Below, one piece after another: positions 9,283 to 18,050 of a stretch of DNA of 64,000 nucleotides. The DNA is from Photobacterium obscurum. GTDB taxonomy: Bacteria; Pseudomonadota; Gammaproteobacteria; Enterobacterales; Vibrionaceae. Under the pieces are notes generated by a model. That model was not told the origin of the DNA. It made no database searches and saw only the letters and a program-made list of their open reading frames with translations. The stretch covers positions 124,001 to 188,000 of the forward strand of contig NZ_JAKRRW010000005.1 in the NCBI RefSeq assembly GCF_026191635.1. The letters are read 5' to 3'. The number at the start of each line of letters is the position of its first letter. Positions within the stretch are counted from its first letter, which is position 1. A program made the translations under genes and the position numbers.

Positions 9283-9561
9283 ATGAATTATAAAGATCCG
9301 ATCTCTTTTAATGAATTCGAGAGGTTATGTACACAATTCTCAAATAACTTTAAGCTAAACATTTTAGAGAATACAAACATGCCTTACCTTGAAAGTGATA
9401 ATATAAATTTTATTTTCATGGTTCTTGATGAATGTGATACGAGGCTTAAAAAAGCAAAAATAAAAGCCTCTGAATTAACAAAGGACGGATTTATCTTACT
9501 ATTCACCTCTTCATTATTTACAATGATCGGTATAGACAGAAAACCACAGCCAACACGTTAA
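9283..9561 (+). CDS. Hypothetical protein, last gene of AT-rich cassette
   Basis: 92 residues, not recognised. It has an acidic N-terminal half (FNEFERLCTQFSNNF), a mid-section with a conserved-looking FMVLDECDTRLKKAK and a C-terminal hydrophobic stretch (GFILLFTSSLFTMIG) that could be a buried helix. An AAGGA motif lies 11 bases upstream of the ATG. The gap of 37 bases to the Tpx-like gene suggests the same transcript. Confidence 0.6.
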   Translation: MNYKDPISFNEFERLCTQFSNNFKLNILENTNMPYLESDNINFIFMVLDECDTRLKKAKIKASELTKDGFILLFTSSLFTMIGIDRKPQPTR

Positions 9562-9784
9562 CCTAGAAGCACCTAGCAACAAGGAGGGTAAACGCCAACC
9601 TCAATACAGCGCATGACAAAAATATCGATAAGGGCACAAATCACTTCTGCGAAGCATAAAAAAACAATGATGCAATTTGTTTTTTGAGATCTAAGTAGGG
9701 TATAAGAAATATCATTTAGCGATTATCATCACAGCGTATTGTGACTGGATTGAATACACTCGGTCTGCAAAAAAGGATGTGATA

Positions 9785-10411
9785 ATGATTTCTGTCGCCT
9801 TGGTCGATGACCACATTATGGTGCGCTCGGGCTTTGCCCAGTTACTTAACGTTGAGCAAGATCTTGAAGTTTGTGGTGAGTACAGCTCGGCCAAAGAGGC
9901 GTTTTCCGCTCTTTCACGCTCAACCGTCGATGTCGCGGTCATTGATATTTCGATGCCTGACGAAAGCGGGCTTGTCCTGTTAGAACGACTCCGCAAAGCC
10001 AATCCCAGCTTTCGTGCCATTATCTTGAGCATTTATGACTCGGCTTCTTTTGTCAGCAAGGCCATCGAGGCTGGCGCCTGTGGGTATTTATCCAAACGTT
10101 GCGGACCGGGCGAGCTCGTTACCGCGATTCGTACCGTCGCCCAGGGAGATCGCTATCTCTGTGCCGACGCCTTGTTCAATCTCAGTAATGCCCCTGCCGA
10201 GCCGAAAGTCCTCGACGAACTGACCAAGCGGGAACGCGAGGTCTTCAACCACCTCATCAGGGGGAAAGATGTGAAAGAAGTCGGCGTCGAGCTGGCCATT
10301 AGCCACAAAACCATTCATGTCCATCGGGCCAATATTCTCGGCAAACTCGGCCTGTCCAATAACGTAGACCTTATCCGCTTTGCCCTGCAACACAAGCTCT
10401 TGGTTGAGTAA
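9785..10411 (+). CDS. uhpA: Response regulator UhpA, LuxR/NarL type
   Basis: Two-component response regulator of 208 residues: receiver domain (about 1-120) with phospho-acceptor Asp54 in VIDISMPDESG, acidic pair at DDH and Lys in YLSKR; then a C-terminal LuxR-type helix-turn-helix (LTKREREVFNHL ... ISHKTIHVHRANILGKL). The ATG at 9785 has AAAGG eight bases upstream and is preferred to GTG at 9779. Its stop overlaps the uhpB start (TAATG). In the known system UhpA activates sugar-phosphate uptake genes when UhpC and UhpB sense external glucose 6-phosphate; the likely local target is afuABC. Confidence 0.88.
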   Translation: MISVALVDDHIMVRSGFAQLLNVEQDLEVCGEYSSAKEAFSALSRSTVDVAVIDISMPDESGLVLLERLRKANPSFRAIILSIYDSASFVSKAIEAGACGYLSKRCGPGELVTAIRTVAQGDRYLCADALFNLSNAPAEPKVLDELTKREREVFNHLIRGKDVKEVGVELAISHKTIHVHRANILGKLGLSNNVDLIRFALQHKLLVE

Positions 10412-12003
10412 TGAAAAGTAAACCCCACAGCGCCGGTCATTATTTTTCATTCGCCTTTAGCATCGTCATTTTCAGCATTAGCTGGTTCTGCCTCTGGAGT
10501 ATCAGCAGCTATCTATCACCCGATTTGCTGCTTGCCGGACTTTTCTTGCCCACCGGACTCAAGCTAGCAGTTTTGGTACTTACACCTCGCCGATTTTGGA
10601 AACTTTTCTTAGTCAGCGAACTGGCCATCTGTGGCTGGCTGCTCTGGCTATTAAACGGCGAGCAACACAACATGCTGCTATTACTCTGTCCATTTGTGAG
10701 TTACTTCCTAGCGATCCCCTTCGCCGGTATCTGGCAACGGCTCGCCGCCTACTGGCAACGACTACTAGCCGTGATCGGGCTAGTGTTAGTACACGGAGCC
10801 GCTGTCGGAGCAATGATACTACTTCTCAGCAAACCTTTGGAGCTGCCTGCTAGCTATGCATTCTCAGGCACCATTACGGCAATTACCGGAGGGATCCTAC
10901 TTAGCCCGTTTTTCTACTTACTCTACGATTACCTCAACCAAAAAATCTGGGAACCACTGAGCCCAACGCTGATCCACCAAGAGATCACTATCCGGCCTTC
11001 GGCGCTACTTTGGACCATTGCTTTCTTCTCGATAGGCCTTGCTGCCGAGCTCACCTTTATCGAACAGATGGAGCCGCTGGTTCTGTTGATCATGCTACTG
11101 CCCAACATCTTTATGGCCTACCGCTACGGTTGGCAAGGTGGTGTGCTGGCCGCCGTGATGAACAGTATTTTGCTAACCACCGCTCGGCAGATCTCAGGCT
11201 CGTTTTCGAGCGATCAGGAATTGAAGATATTCATTACCACCCAGGCGCTAGTTGGATTAGGGCTGGGGATTGCCATCAGCCGCCAGTATCTACTGGCGCA
11301 GCGATTACAACAAGTCAACCAAGAGCTGGCTCACGAACTCAACAATAAGCAAAATCTCGCCCGTCAGCTGGTTATGGTTGAAGAAGATATCCGCAAATCT
11401 GTCGCGCGGGAGCTGCACGACGAAATCGGCCAGAACATTACCGCGATCCAAATTCAGGCTATGCTGGCCGATCGCACTACCCAGGAAGACAACACCAAAA
11501 ACATTGCCGAAACCATTCATTCGCTTTCTATGCGTATCCATGGCGCGACCCGGCAGCTACTTACCCAGCTTCGTCCTCAGATCCTCGATGAACTGGGGTT
11601 AGAAAATGCCCTGCGCCAGCTGGCGCAAGAAATGAAATTTGCCGAACGCCAGATAGACTTCCAGCTCAATATCGGTATTGCTAACCATAAATTGGACGAC
11701 ATCACAGCCGTCACCCTGTACCGCATTGTGCAAGAGCTTCTGAACAATGTGAGCAAGCACTCACAAGCCACCGAGGTACAGCTCAGCCTAATGCCGGGCA
11801 CTATGTTCAGCCTAGAACTTCGCGATAACGGCTGTGGCCTGCCGGACGGCTGGCGTACCAAGGGGCAGGGGCTAAAAGGCATAGAAGAACGGGTGAGCGC
11901 CTTGGGGGGAAACCTCTCGATTCAGTCTGACATTCGCAACGGCAAAGGCACCCGCTTTATTGTTAACTTGCCCACAAAAATAACAACAACCGAACCAATA
12001 TAG
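10411..12003 (+). CDS. uhpB: Sensor histidine kinase UhpB
   Basis: 530 residues. The N-terminal half has about eight hydrophobic segments, as in E. coli UhpB (MASE1-like). The C-terminal half is a HisKA_3/HATPase_c kinase with phospho-acceptor His336 in VARELHDEIGQN and ATP-binding motifs LYRIVQELLNNVSKH (N-box), LRDNGCGLP and GQGLKGIEERV (G-box). It is translationally coupled to uhpA. The kinase takes its signal from UhpC in the characterised E. coli system. Confidence 0.88.
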   Translation: MKSKPHSAGHYFSFAFSIVIFSISWFCLWSISSYLSPDLLLAGLFLPTGLKLAVLVLTPRRFWKLFLVSELAICGWLLWLLNGEQHNMLLLLCPFVSYFLAIPFAGIWQRLAAYWQRLLAVIGLVLVHGAAVGAMILLLSKPLELPASYAFSGTITAITGGILLSPFFYLLYDYLNQKIWEPLSPTLIHQEITIRPSALLWTIAFFSIGLAAELTFIEQMEPLVLLIMLLPNIFMAYRYGWQGGVLAAVMNSILLTTARQISGSFSSDQELKIFITTQALVGLGLGIAISRQYLLAQRLQQVNQELAHELNNKQNLARQLVMVEEDIRKSVARELHDEIGQNITAIQIQAMLADRTTQEDNTKNIAETIHSLSMRIHGATRQLLTQLRPQILDELGLENALRQLAQEMKFAERQIDFQLNIGIANHKLDDITAVTLYRIVQELLNNVSKHSQATEVQLSLMPGTMFSLELRDNGCGLPDGWRTKGQGLKGIEERVSALGGNLSIQSDIRNGKGTRFIVNLPTKITTTEPI

Positions 12004-12093
12004 GAAATTTTCCTAGTGATTTAAAAACCTGTCTCATTCATTTCCGTAACCCTTTACGTACTATCGATTCAGCAATAGGGAGATAGCGCCGCC

Positions 12094-13422
12094 ATGATGG
12101 GTTTTCTGACATCAGAACAACCAGCGCAAACCATATCGGATAAACAACAAATTGACGCCACCTACAAACACTGGCGATTGCATTTGATGTTTTCGATGTA
12201 TATCGGTTATGGCGTTTTTTACTTCACCCGAAAAAGCCTGAACTTCGCCATGCCTGCCATGTTGGCAGACCTTGGCTTGACGCATTCAGACATTGGTTTT
12301 CTCGGCACCCTATTCTATATCACCTACGGAGTTTCGAAGTTCGTCTCCGGCATGGTGAGTGACCAGTCCAACCCAAGCTATTTTATGGGGCTGGGCTTGA
12401 TTGCCACTGGTGTGATCAACATCTGTTTTGGCTTGAGCTCGTCGCTGGCGGTGTTCGCGGTATTGTGGACATTCAATGCCTTTTTTCAGGGCTGGGGCTG
12501 GCCGCCGTGTGCCAAATTGCTTACCACCTGGTATTCGCGTTCCGAACGTGGGTTCTGGTGGTCAATCTGGAACACCTGTCACAACTTGGGTGGCGCTTTG
12601 GTTCCGCTGCTTATTGGCTTTGCCACCGTAGCCTGGGGCTGGCGCTATGGTTTCATCATTCCCGGCGGTGTCGGAATTGCCGTCGGGATCCTACTGTGTT
12701 TCCACATGCGCGACAAGCCGACCACTATGGGGTTGCCAACCGTCGGACAGTGGCGCAACGATGAACTGGAGCTACTGCAGGAGCAGGAAGGCCGCGGACT
12801 GTCGTTTCGGCAAATTCTGAAAACCTATGTCATCGGCAACAAATATATCTGGCTGCTGTGTAGCTCGTATTTTCTGGTGTATGTGGTCCGAATTGCCGTC
12901 AATGACTGGGGCAACCTGTATTTAACCGAACGCCATGGCTTTGATTTGCTCACGGCAAATACGGCGGTCTCAATGTTCGAGGTTGGCGGCTTCCTGGGAT
13001 CGCTGTTTGGCGGCTGGGGCTCAGACCGCTTCTTTCACGGCAACCGGGCTCCAATGAACCTGATTTTTGCCCTCGGCATTTTTATCTCGGTCGCCGCGCT
13101 ATGGCTTACCCCGATGGACAGTTTTGCCGTGCTGTCAGGCTGTTTCTTTGCGGTTGGCTTCTTTGTTTTTGGCCCGCAAATGATGATTGGGATGGCGGCA
13201 GCGGAATGTTCACACAAAGATGTAGCAGGCACCGCAACCGGATTTGTCGGCCTGTTTGGCTACCTTGGTGCGGCAATGGCCAGTTATCCGGTATCTCTGA
13301 TTATTGAACAATTTAGCTGGGAAGGCTTCTTCAGCGTCATCACCTTGGCCGCCGCGTCTATCGGCCTGCTGATCCTGCCTTTTGTTAAAGCACAACAGCG
13401 CTCCGTCGCCACGGCGACCTAA
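12094..13422 (+). CDS. uhpC: Sugar-phosphate sensor UhpC, MFS organophosphate family
   Basis: 442 residues with 12 predicted membrane helices, organophosphate:phosphate antiporter family. It follows E. coli UhpC closely over its whole length, for example YFTRKSLNFAMPAML, FYITYGVSKFVSGMVSD, NAFFQGWGWPPCAKLL and GFFVFGPQMMIGMAAAE. In E. coli this protein is a receptor for external glucose 6-phosphate that controls UhpB. It sits directly downstream of uhpAB with a GGGAGA site before the double ATG. Transport activity of its own is possible but UhpC identity is favoured by context. Confidence 0.88.
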   Translation: MMGFLTSEQPAQTISDKQQIDATYKHWRLHLMFSMYIGYGVFYFTRKSLNFAMPAMLADLGLTHSDIGFLGTLFYITYGVSKFVSGMVSDQSNPSYFMGLGLIATGVINICFGLSSSLAVFAVLWTFNAFFQGWGWPPCAKLLTTWYSRSERGFWWSIWNTCHNLGGALVPLLIGFATVAWGWRYGFIIPGGVGIAVGILLCFHMRDKPTTMGLPTVGQWRNDELELLQEQEGRGLSFRQILKTYVIGNKYIWLLCSSYFLVYVVRIAVNDWGNLYLTERHGFDLLTANTAVSMFEVGGFLGSLFGGWGSDRFFHGNRAPMNLIFALGIFISVAALWLTPMDSFAVLSGCFFAVGFFVFGPQMMIGMAAAECSHKDVAGTATGFVGLFGYLGAAMASYPVSLIIEQFSWEGFFSVITLAAASIGLLILPFVKAQQRSVATAT

Positions 13423-13482
13423 CACGCAAGCGAGTTGCCCACAGTTCCTCTCGCTGCCATCGCGCTGCTAAGAATAAAAAAT

Positions 13483-13541
13483 TTACCGCAGGGTTGCGGT
13501 AATCAGCTCAATGCATCCTACCTACGATCTCTGGCATTGAG
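13483..13541 (+). promoter_or_regulatory. Two inverted repeats upstream of afuA
   Basis: TTACCGCA / TGCGGTAA (13483-13490 and 13495-13502, 4-base loop) and CTCAATGC / GCATTGAG (13507-13514 and 13534-13541) are both perfect. Neither is followed by a T-run, so they are better candidates for operator or mRNA leader structures controlling afuA than for terminators. UhpA binding is a guess from context. Confidence 0.45.
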
Positions 13542-13567
13542 TCACAACAAAAGCAGAGGAAATAATA

Positions 13568-14602
13568 ATGAAAGCAAATACTAAACGCAGCTTGCTTGCA
13601 GCCTGCATCCTTGGTTCGGCAATGGCTGCTCCCCAGGTCATGGCTGACGGTCGCCTTGTGGTTTACTGCAGTGCAACCAACGCGATGTGCGAAGCGGAAA
13701 CCAAGGCTTTTTCTGAAAAGTATGACGTGAAAACCTCTTTCGTCCGTAATGGCTCAGGCAGTACGCTGGCGAAAATTGAAGCCGAGAAGAAGAACCCACG
13801 CGCCGATGTCTGGTATGGCGGTACCCTTGATCCGCAATCACAGGCAGGCGAAATGGATTTGCTTCATGCCTACCAGTCGCCTCAGCTAGAAAACATCATG
13901 GCCGACTTCCGCGATCCAGCCAAGCGTAAAGGCAACTACTCCTCTGCGGTTTATATGGGCATCTTAGGTTTCGGCGTCAACAAAGAGCGTCTTGCCGAGA
14001 AAGGCCTGGAGATCCCGCGCTGCTGGAACGACCTGACCAAACCGGAATACAAAGAAGAAATCCAGATTGCCGATCCGCAAAGCTCGGGCACTGCGTATAC
14101 CGCGCTGGCCACCTTTATCCAACTGTGGGACGAAGACAAGGCCTTCGATTACTTCAAGAAGCTCGATAAGAACATCTCCCAATACACCAAGTCTGGCGTT
14201 ACCCCTTCGCGCAACTCTGCCCGTGGTGAAATTGCCATTGGTATCGGGTTCCTTCACGATTACTCGCTTGAACAATCCAAAGGGGCACCATTGGAGTTGA
14301 TTTCGCCATGTGAAGGTACCGGCTATGAAATTGGTGGGGTCAGCATCATCAAAGGTGCCCGTAACATGGACAATGCCAAACTGTTCGTTGACTGGGTACT
14401 GTCTAAAGAAGGCCAGCAGCTAGCCTGGCAGAAAGGCAAATCCTTCCAGATCCTGACCAACACCAAGGCTGAGCAGTCACCTAACGCACTGGATCCGAAA
14501 AAACTTTCTCTCATCAACTACGACATGGAAACCTATGGTTCTTCTGATGAGCGTAAGCGCTTGATCAACAAGTGGGTCAACGTCGTCAAGATGGGCGAAT
14601 AA
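13568..14602 (+). CDS. afuA: Periplasmic sugar-phosphate-binding protein AfuA
   Basis: 344 residues, with a signal peptide ending in APQVMA and a ferric/AfuA-type binding-protein fold (LVVYCSATNAMCEAETKAF ... NGSGSTLAKIEAEKKNP). AfuABC was long annotated as an iron transporter; in Actinobacillus pleuropneumoniae it was shown to import hexose phosphates such as glucose 6-phosphate. The adjacent uhpABC genes support that substrate here. A typical GAGGAAAT site precedes the ATG. A hairpin follows the gene, so it may be made in excess of the permease. Confidence 0.85.
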   Translation: MKANTKRSLLAACILGSAMAAPQVMADGRLVVYCSATNAMCEAETKAFSEKYDVKTSFVRNGSGSTLAKIEAEKKNPRADVWYGGTLDPQSQAGEMDLLHAYQSPQLENIMADFRDPAKRKGNYSSAVYMGILGFGVNKERLAEKGLEIPRCWNDLTKPEYKEEIQIADPQSSGTAYTALATFIQLWDEDKAFDYFKKLDKNISQYTKSGVTPSRNSARGEIAIGIGFLHDYSLEQSKGAPLELISPCEGTGYEIGGVSIIKGARNMDNAKLFVDWVLSKEGQQLAWQKGKSFQILTNTKAEQSPNALDPKKLSLINYDMETYGSSDERKRLINKWVNVVKMGE

Positions 14603-14611
14603 CCTCTAGTG

Positions 14612-14636
14612 ATGAGCAGCAACTACTGCTGCTCAT
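14612..14636 (+). terminator. Hairpin between afuA and afuB
   Basis: ATGAGCAGCA / TGCTGCTCAT, a perfect 10-bp stem with a 5-base loop, lies just after the afuA stop codon. The following bases are TTCCCCC, not a T-run, so it is more likely a partial terminator or an mRNA-stabilising hairpin than a full stop. Confidence 0.55.
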
Positions 14637-14789
14637 TTCCCCCTAATTGATTTAACAAGGCACTGTCTTGGGGGCTTTTGCACCCTGAAAACAACAAAAC
14701 TGACCGATAGCTATACCAGAAGCGGTACCAAAACAATCCAAGTATTTAATACAAACAATTAAACCAAACAACTCAATTGGTAATGAACA

Positions 14790-16886
14790 ATGAATGACTT
14801 AGCAGCTGACATTCCGTCAAGACAGCTCCAAAGTTCGGAACAGCGCGACCCGGTTTTCTACTGGATCATCGCGCTAGTCGGGGCTTTTGTGTTACTGCCC
14901 TCCTTCGCGCTCGACTATGGGGTCTTTGAATCAACCTCGCAGGAATTCAAAGAGGCCATGGGCTGGAGCAGCATGAATATCTCGTGGTTGTGGTTCGCCC
15001 TGCCTCTCGCCCTTTTGGCGCGCCCGTTCAAGGCCCAGGACAAATACGCCAAAAAACGCCACCACTTCGATATTGGCTATGCCAGCTTCTGTATGCTGTT
15101 TACCCTACTCTCGTCCTGGTACACCGAGCAGGGCCTGGGCTATGCCAGTATCATCCTGTTTATTGCCCTAGGCTGTATTCTGACTCTGGCATTGGCCAGA
15201 CTGGAGTATCTAGGCGGCGATGTGTTTGTGATTGGCGCCCTCGTCAGCATTGTTTCGCTGATCACCGTTTTCATCATCTATCCGAGCATCGCTATTTTTG
15301 TTCCCATGTTCCAGGACGACATGGGCAACTTCGTGATGTGGCAATTTATCGAGATCCTCTCTCGCTCGCAGATTATCCAGATCATTCTTAACTCGATCAC
15401 CCTTGGCACAACAGTCGGTATTACCGCTACCTTCTTTGGCCTTATTTTTGCCATCTACACTACCCGTATCGCCAAGCGCTCGGCCTTTATTGCCCGGATT
15501 TTTTCCATCTTGCCAATTGTTACACCACCGTTTGTCGTCGGCCTAGGGGTTACCCTAATGCTTGGCCGCTCTGGCTATATTACCGAGCTGATGGTTGACT
15601 GGTTCGGCCTACAGCAAACCAACTGGCTATACGGGTTCACCGGTATCTGGATGGCGCAGGTACTGGCTTTTGCCCCGATGTCTTTCATGATCCTCGACGG
15701 CGCAATGAAGTCACTGCATCCCTCGCTGGAAGAAGCCTCCTACACCCTACGCGCCAACCGCTACCAAACCTTCTTCAAAATCGTCATGCCACTGCTCAAA
15801 CCGGCGCTGGCCAACTCGTTCCTGATCATTTTCGTCCAGTCGCTGGCCGACTTCAGTAACCCGCTAGTACTCGGCGGCAGCTTTGATGTGCTTGCGACCC
15901 AGATTTACTTCTATATCGCCGGTGCCCAGCTGGACTACGCCTCTGCCAGTACCCTGGGTGCAGTTCTGTTGCTGTTCTCCCTGGCTATCTTCGTCGTTCA
16001 ATACGTATGGATCGGCAAGCGCTCCTACGTCACCATTTCCGGCAAGTCATACCGGGGAGATGTTCAGCCGCTACCAACCTCGCTGAAACACGGTGTCTCC
16101 GGACTACTGTACTTCTGGATGGCCTTCAATATCCTGCTCTACGGCAGCATCGTCTACGGTAGTTTTACCGTGAACTGGGGTGTCGACTACAGCCTGACGC
16201 TGGATAACTATATCAACCTGTTCGGTATGGGCATGAGCGAAGGCGCGTGGCCATCATTGATAACCACCATGACCTATGCAGGTATTGCCGCACCAATCAC
16301 CGCCTTGTTCGGTCTGTTGATTGCCTACATCGTGGTTCGCCAACAGTTCCATGGCAAAAAGGTGATCGAATTCGCCACGATGTTATGTTTTGCCGTTCCG
16401 GGAACTGTTGCCGGTGTGTCTTACATCCTGGCCTTCAATGATGCCCCGGTGTATCTGACAGGGACAGCTGCTATCGTGGTGATTTCGATGGTAATGCGTA
16501 ACGTACCCGTTGGGATTCGTGCTGGTGTTGCCGGTTTGGGACAGCTGGACAAATCGCTGGACGAAGCTTCGCTTAGCCTGCGTGCCAACTCGTTCAAAAC
16601 CATTACCCATATTCTGATCCCGCTACTGCGCCCGGCTATTTTGTCGACGCTGATTTATAGCTTTGTCCGCGCCATGACCACCGTCAGCGCGATCATCTTC
16701 CTGGTCACACCGGAAACCCGCGTTGCGACCTCTTACATTCTTAACCGGGTCGAAGACGGCGAATACGGCATCGCTATCGCCTACGGCTCAATTCTGATTT
16801 TCGTCATGCTCGGCATCATTTTAACGTTCGACTTCCTCGTCGGCGAAGCCCGTGTCTCGCGCTCAAAAGCCAACAACCAAGAATAA
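14790..16886 (+). CDS. afuB: ABC transporter permease AfuB, fused two-domain
   Basis: 698 residues with about 12 or more membrane helices. It carries two inner-membrane permease domains in one chain, each with the EAA-type loop that contacts the ATPase (LEEASYTLRANRYQTFFKIVMPLL and a matching LDEASLSLRANSFKTITHILIPLL). Fused permeases of this kind are typical of the AfuB/FbpB family. It transports the ligand delivered by AfuA. Four bases separate it from the next reading frame, indicating one operon. Confidence 0.88.
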   Translation: MNDLAADIPSRQLQSSEQRDPVFYWIIALVGAFVLLPSFALDYGVFESTSQEFKEAMGWSSMNISWLWFALPLALLARPFKAQDKYAKKRHHFDIGYASFCMLFTLLSSWYTEQGLGYASIILFIALGCILTLALARLEYLGGDVFVIGALVSIVSLITVFIIYPSIAIFVPMFQDDMGNFVMWQFIEILSRSQIIQIILNSITLGTTVGITATFFGLIFAIYTTRIAKRSAFIARIFSILPIVTPPFVVGLGVTLMLGRSGYITELMVDWFGLQQTNWLYGFTGIWMAQVLAFAPMSFMILDGAMKSLHPSLEEASYTLRANRYQTFFKIVMPLLKPALANSFLIIFVQSLADFSNPLVLGGSFDVLATQIYFYIAGAQLDYASASTLGAVLLLFSLAIFVVQYVWIGKRSYVTISGKSYRGDVQPLPTSLKHGVSGLLYFWMAFNILLYGSIVYGSFTVNWGVDYSLTLDNYINLFGMGMSEGAWPSLITTMTYAGIAAPITALFGLLIAYIVVRQQFHGKKVIEFATMLCFAVPGTVAGVSYILAFNDAPVYLTGTAAIVVISMVMRNVPVGIRAGVAGLGQLDKSLDEASLSLRANSFKTITHILIPLLRPAILSTLIYSFVRAMTTVSAIIFLVTPETRVATSYILNRVEDGEYGIAIAYGSILIFVMLGIILTFDFLVGEARVSRSKANNQE

Positions 16887-16904
16887 CGATTGGAGATAAT
16901 TCTA

Positions 16905-17960
16905 ATGGCAAACGACAACTTTGTAGTTCTTAAAAATATCTGCAAACGCTTTGGTGACAATACGGTTATTGGCAACCTTGATCTGGAAATCAAGAAAGGC
17001 AGCCTGGTCACCCTACTCGGCCCGTCAGGCTGCGGTAAAACCACCGTCTTACGCTTAGTTGCAGGGTTGGAAAAACCAACCAGCGGGCAGATTTATATCG
17101 ATGGTGAAGACGTCACCAACACCTCGATCCAGCACCGTGATATTTGTATGGTCTTCCAGTCCTACGCCCTGTTTCCGCATATGTCGCTGCATGACAATGT
17201 CGGCTACGGCTTGAAGATGCTCAAACTGCCTGCTGCCGAAATCAAACAACGTGTTGACGAAGCGCTGAAACTGGTTGATCTGGAAGGCTTCGGCGATCGT
17301 TTCGTTGATCAAATCTCTGGTGGCCAGCAGCAACGTGTAGCATTGGCCAGAGCCTTGGTGCTAAAACCCAAGGTACTGCTTTTTGACGAACCGCTTAGTA
17401 ACCTCGACGCCAACCTGCGCCGGAACATGCGTGAAACCATTCGCGAGCTACAACAGAAGTTCAACATTACCTCGCTGTATGTTACCCACGATCAAGCAGA
17501 GGCTTTTGCAGTGTCCGATACGGTTATCGTGATGAAAGACGGCGATATCATGCAGCAGGGCTCTCCCGATGAGCTATACAAGACACCAAGATCAATGTTC
17601 ATGGCCAATTTCATGGGGGATGCCAATATCTTCTCTGGCCGCTACGATGGCCAGCAGATTGAAATCAACGGCTACCGTATTCCTGCCGATCCAAATGTTG
17701 TGGCGGGAAAAGCAGCTGGGGACTATCAGATAGGTGTGCGCCCTGAAGCAATCCTACTGGCTCATGAAGGCGAACCGTGCCAGCAATGCCTCGTCGAAAG
17801 CGTGGTCTATATGGGCTCGATGTACGAAGTGTTGGTTCGCTGGCATGATCAGGAGCTATTGCTGCAGCTAAACTCGTCACAGTTTGATGCCAACCTCGTT
17901 GATCACGCTTACCTGACGATTAACCCATCCAACCTGTTCCTGCTAACTAAAGAAGGCTAG
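16905..17960 (+). CDS. afuC: ABC transporter ATP-binding protein AfuC
   Basis: 351 residues from the ATG at 16905, which has GGAG upstream; an earlier ATG is less well placed. Walker A is GPSGCGKTT, the signature is SGGQQQR, Walker B is VLLFDEPLS, and the switch His lies in YVTHDQAEA. The C-terminal 110 residues form the regulatory TOBE-type domain seen in sugar and iron importers (IGVRPEAI). It powers uptake through AfuB. The operon ends at the terminator at 17982-18002. Confidence 0.9.
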   Translation: MANDNFVVLKNICKRFGDNTVIGNLDLEIKKGSLVTLLGPSGCGKTTVLRLVAGLEKPTSGQIYIDGEDVTNTSIQHRDICMVFQSYALFPHMSLHDNVGYGLKMLKLPAAEIKQRVDEALKLVDLEGFGDRFVDQISGGQQQRVALARALVLKPKVLLFDEPLSNLDANLRRNMRETIRELQQKFNITSLYVTHDQAEAFAVSDTVIVMKDGDIMQQGSPDELYKTPRSMFMANFMGDANIFSGRYDGQQIEINGYRIPADPNVVAGKAAGDYQIGVRPEAILLAHEGEPCQQCLVESVVYMGSMYEVLVRWHDQELLLQLNSSQFDANLVDHAYLTINPSNLFLLTKEG

Positions 17961-17981
17961 CGCTCATATCACACGATATAA

Positions 17982-18002
17982 AAAGCCCACACTGTGGGCT
18001 TT
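17982..18002. terminator. Bidirectional terminator between afuC and sulP
   Basis: AAAGCCCAC / GTGGGCTTT, a 9-bp stem with a 3-base loop, is flanked by A-rich sequence on the left and TTTAA on the right. It can end afuC transcription and, with TTTTTATA on the minus strand, that of the convergent SulP gene. Confidence 0.85.
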
Positions 18003-18050
18003 AATCGCTAATACTGAAACTTTAATTGTGCTTATCTAGCATACAAATTA

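Noticed and set aside
9721..9760. GATTATCATCA before uhpA as a fourth copy of the shared promoter
   Set aside because: The TATAAT at the right distance and the CCCATC start region are both missing.
13568..17960. Iron(III) uptake as the primary function of the ABC transporter
   Set aside because: Old annotation of the family; the adjoining uhpABC genes and the known sugar-phosphate binding of AfuA favour sugar-phosphate import, although iron binding has not been ruled out.
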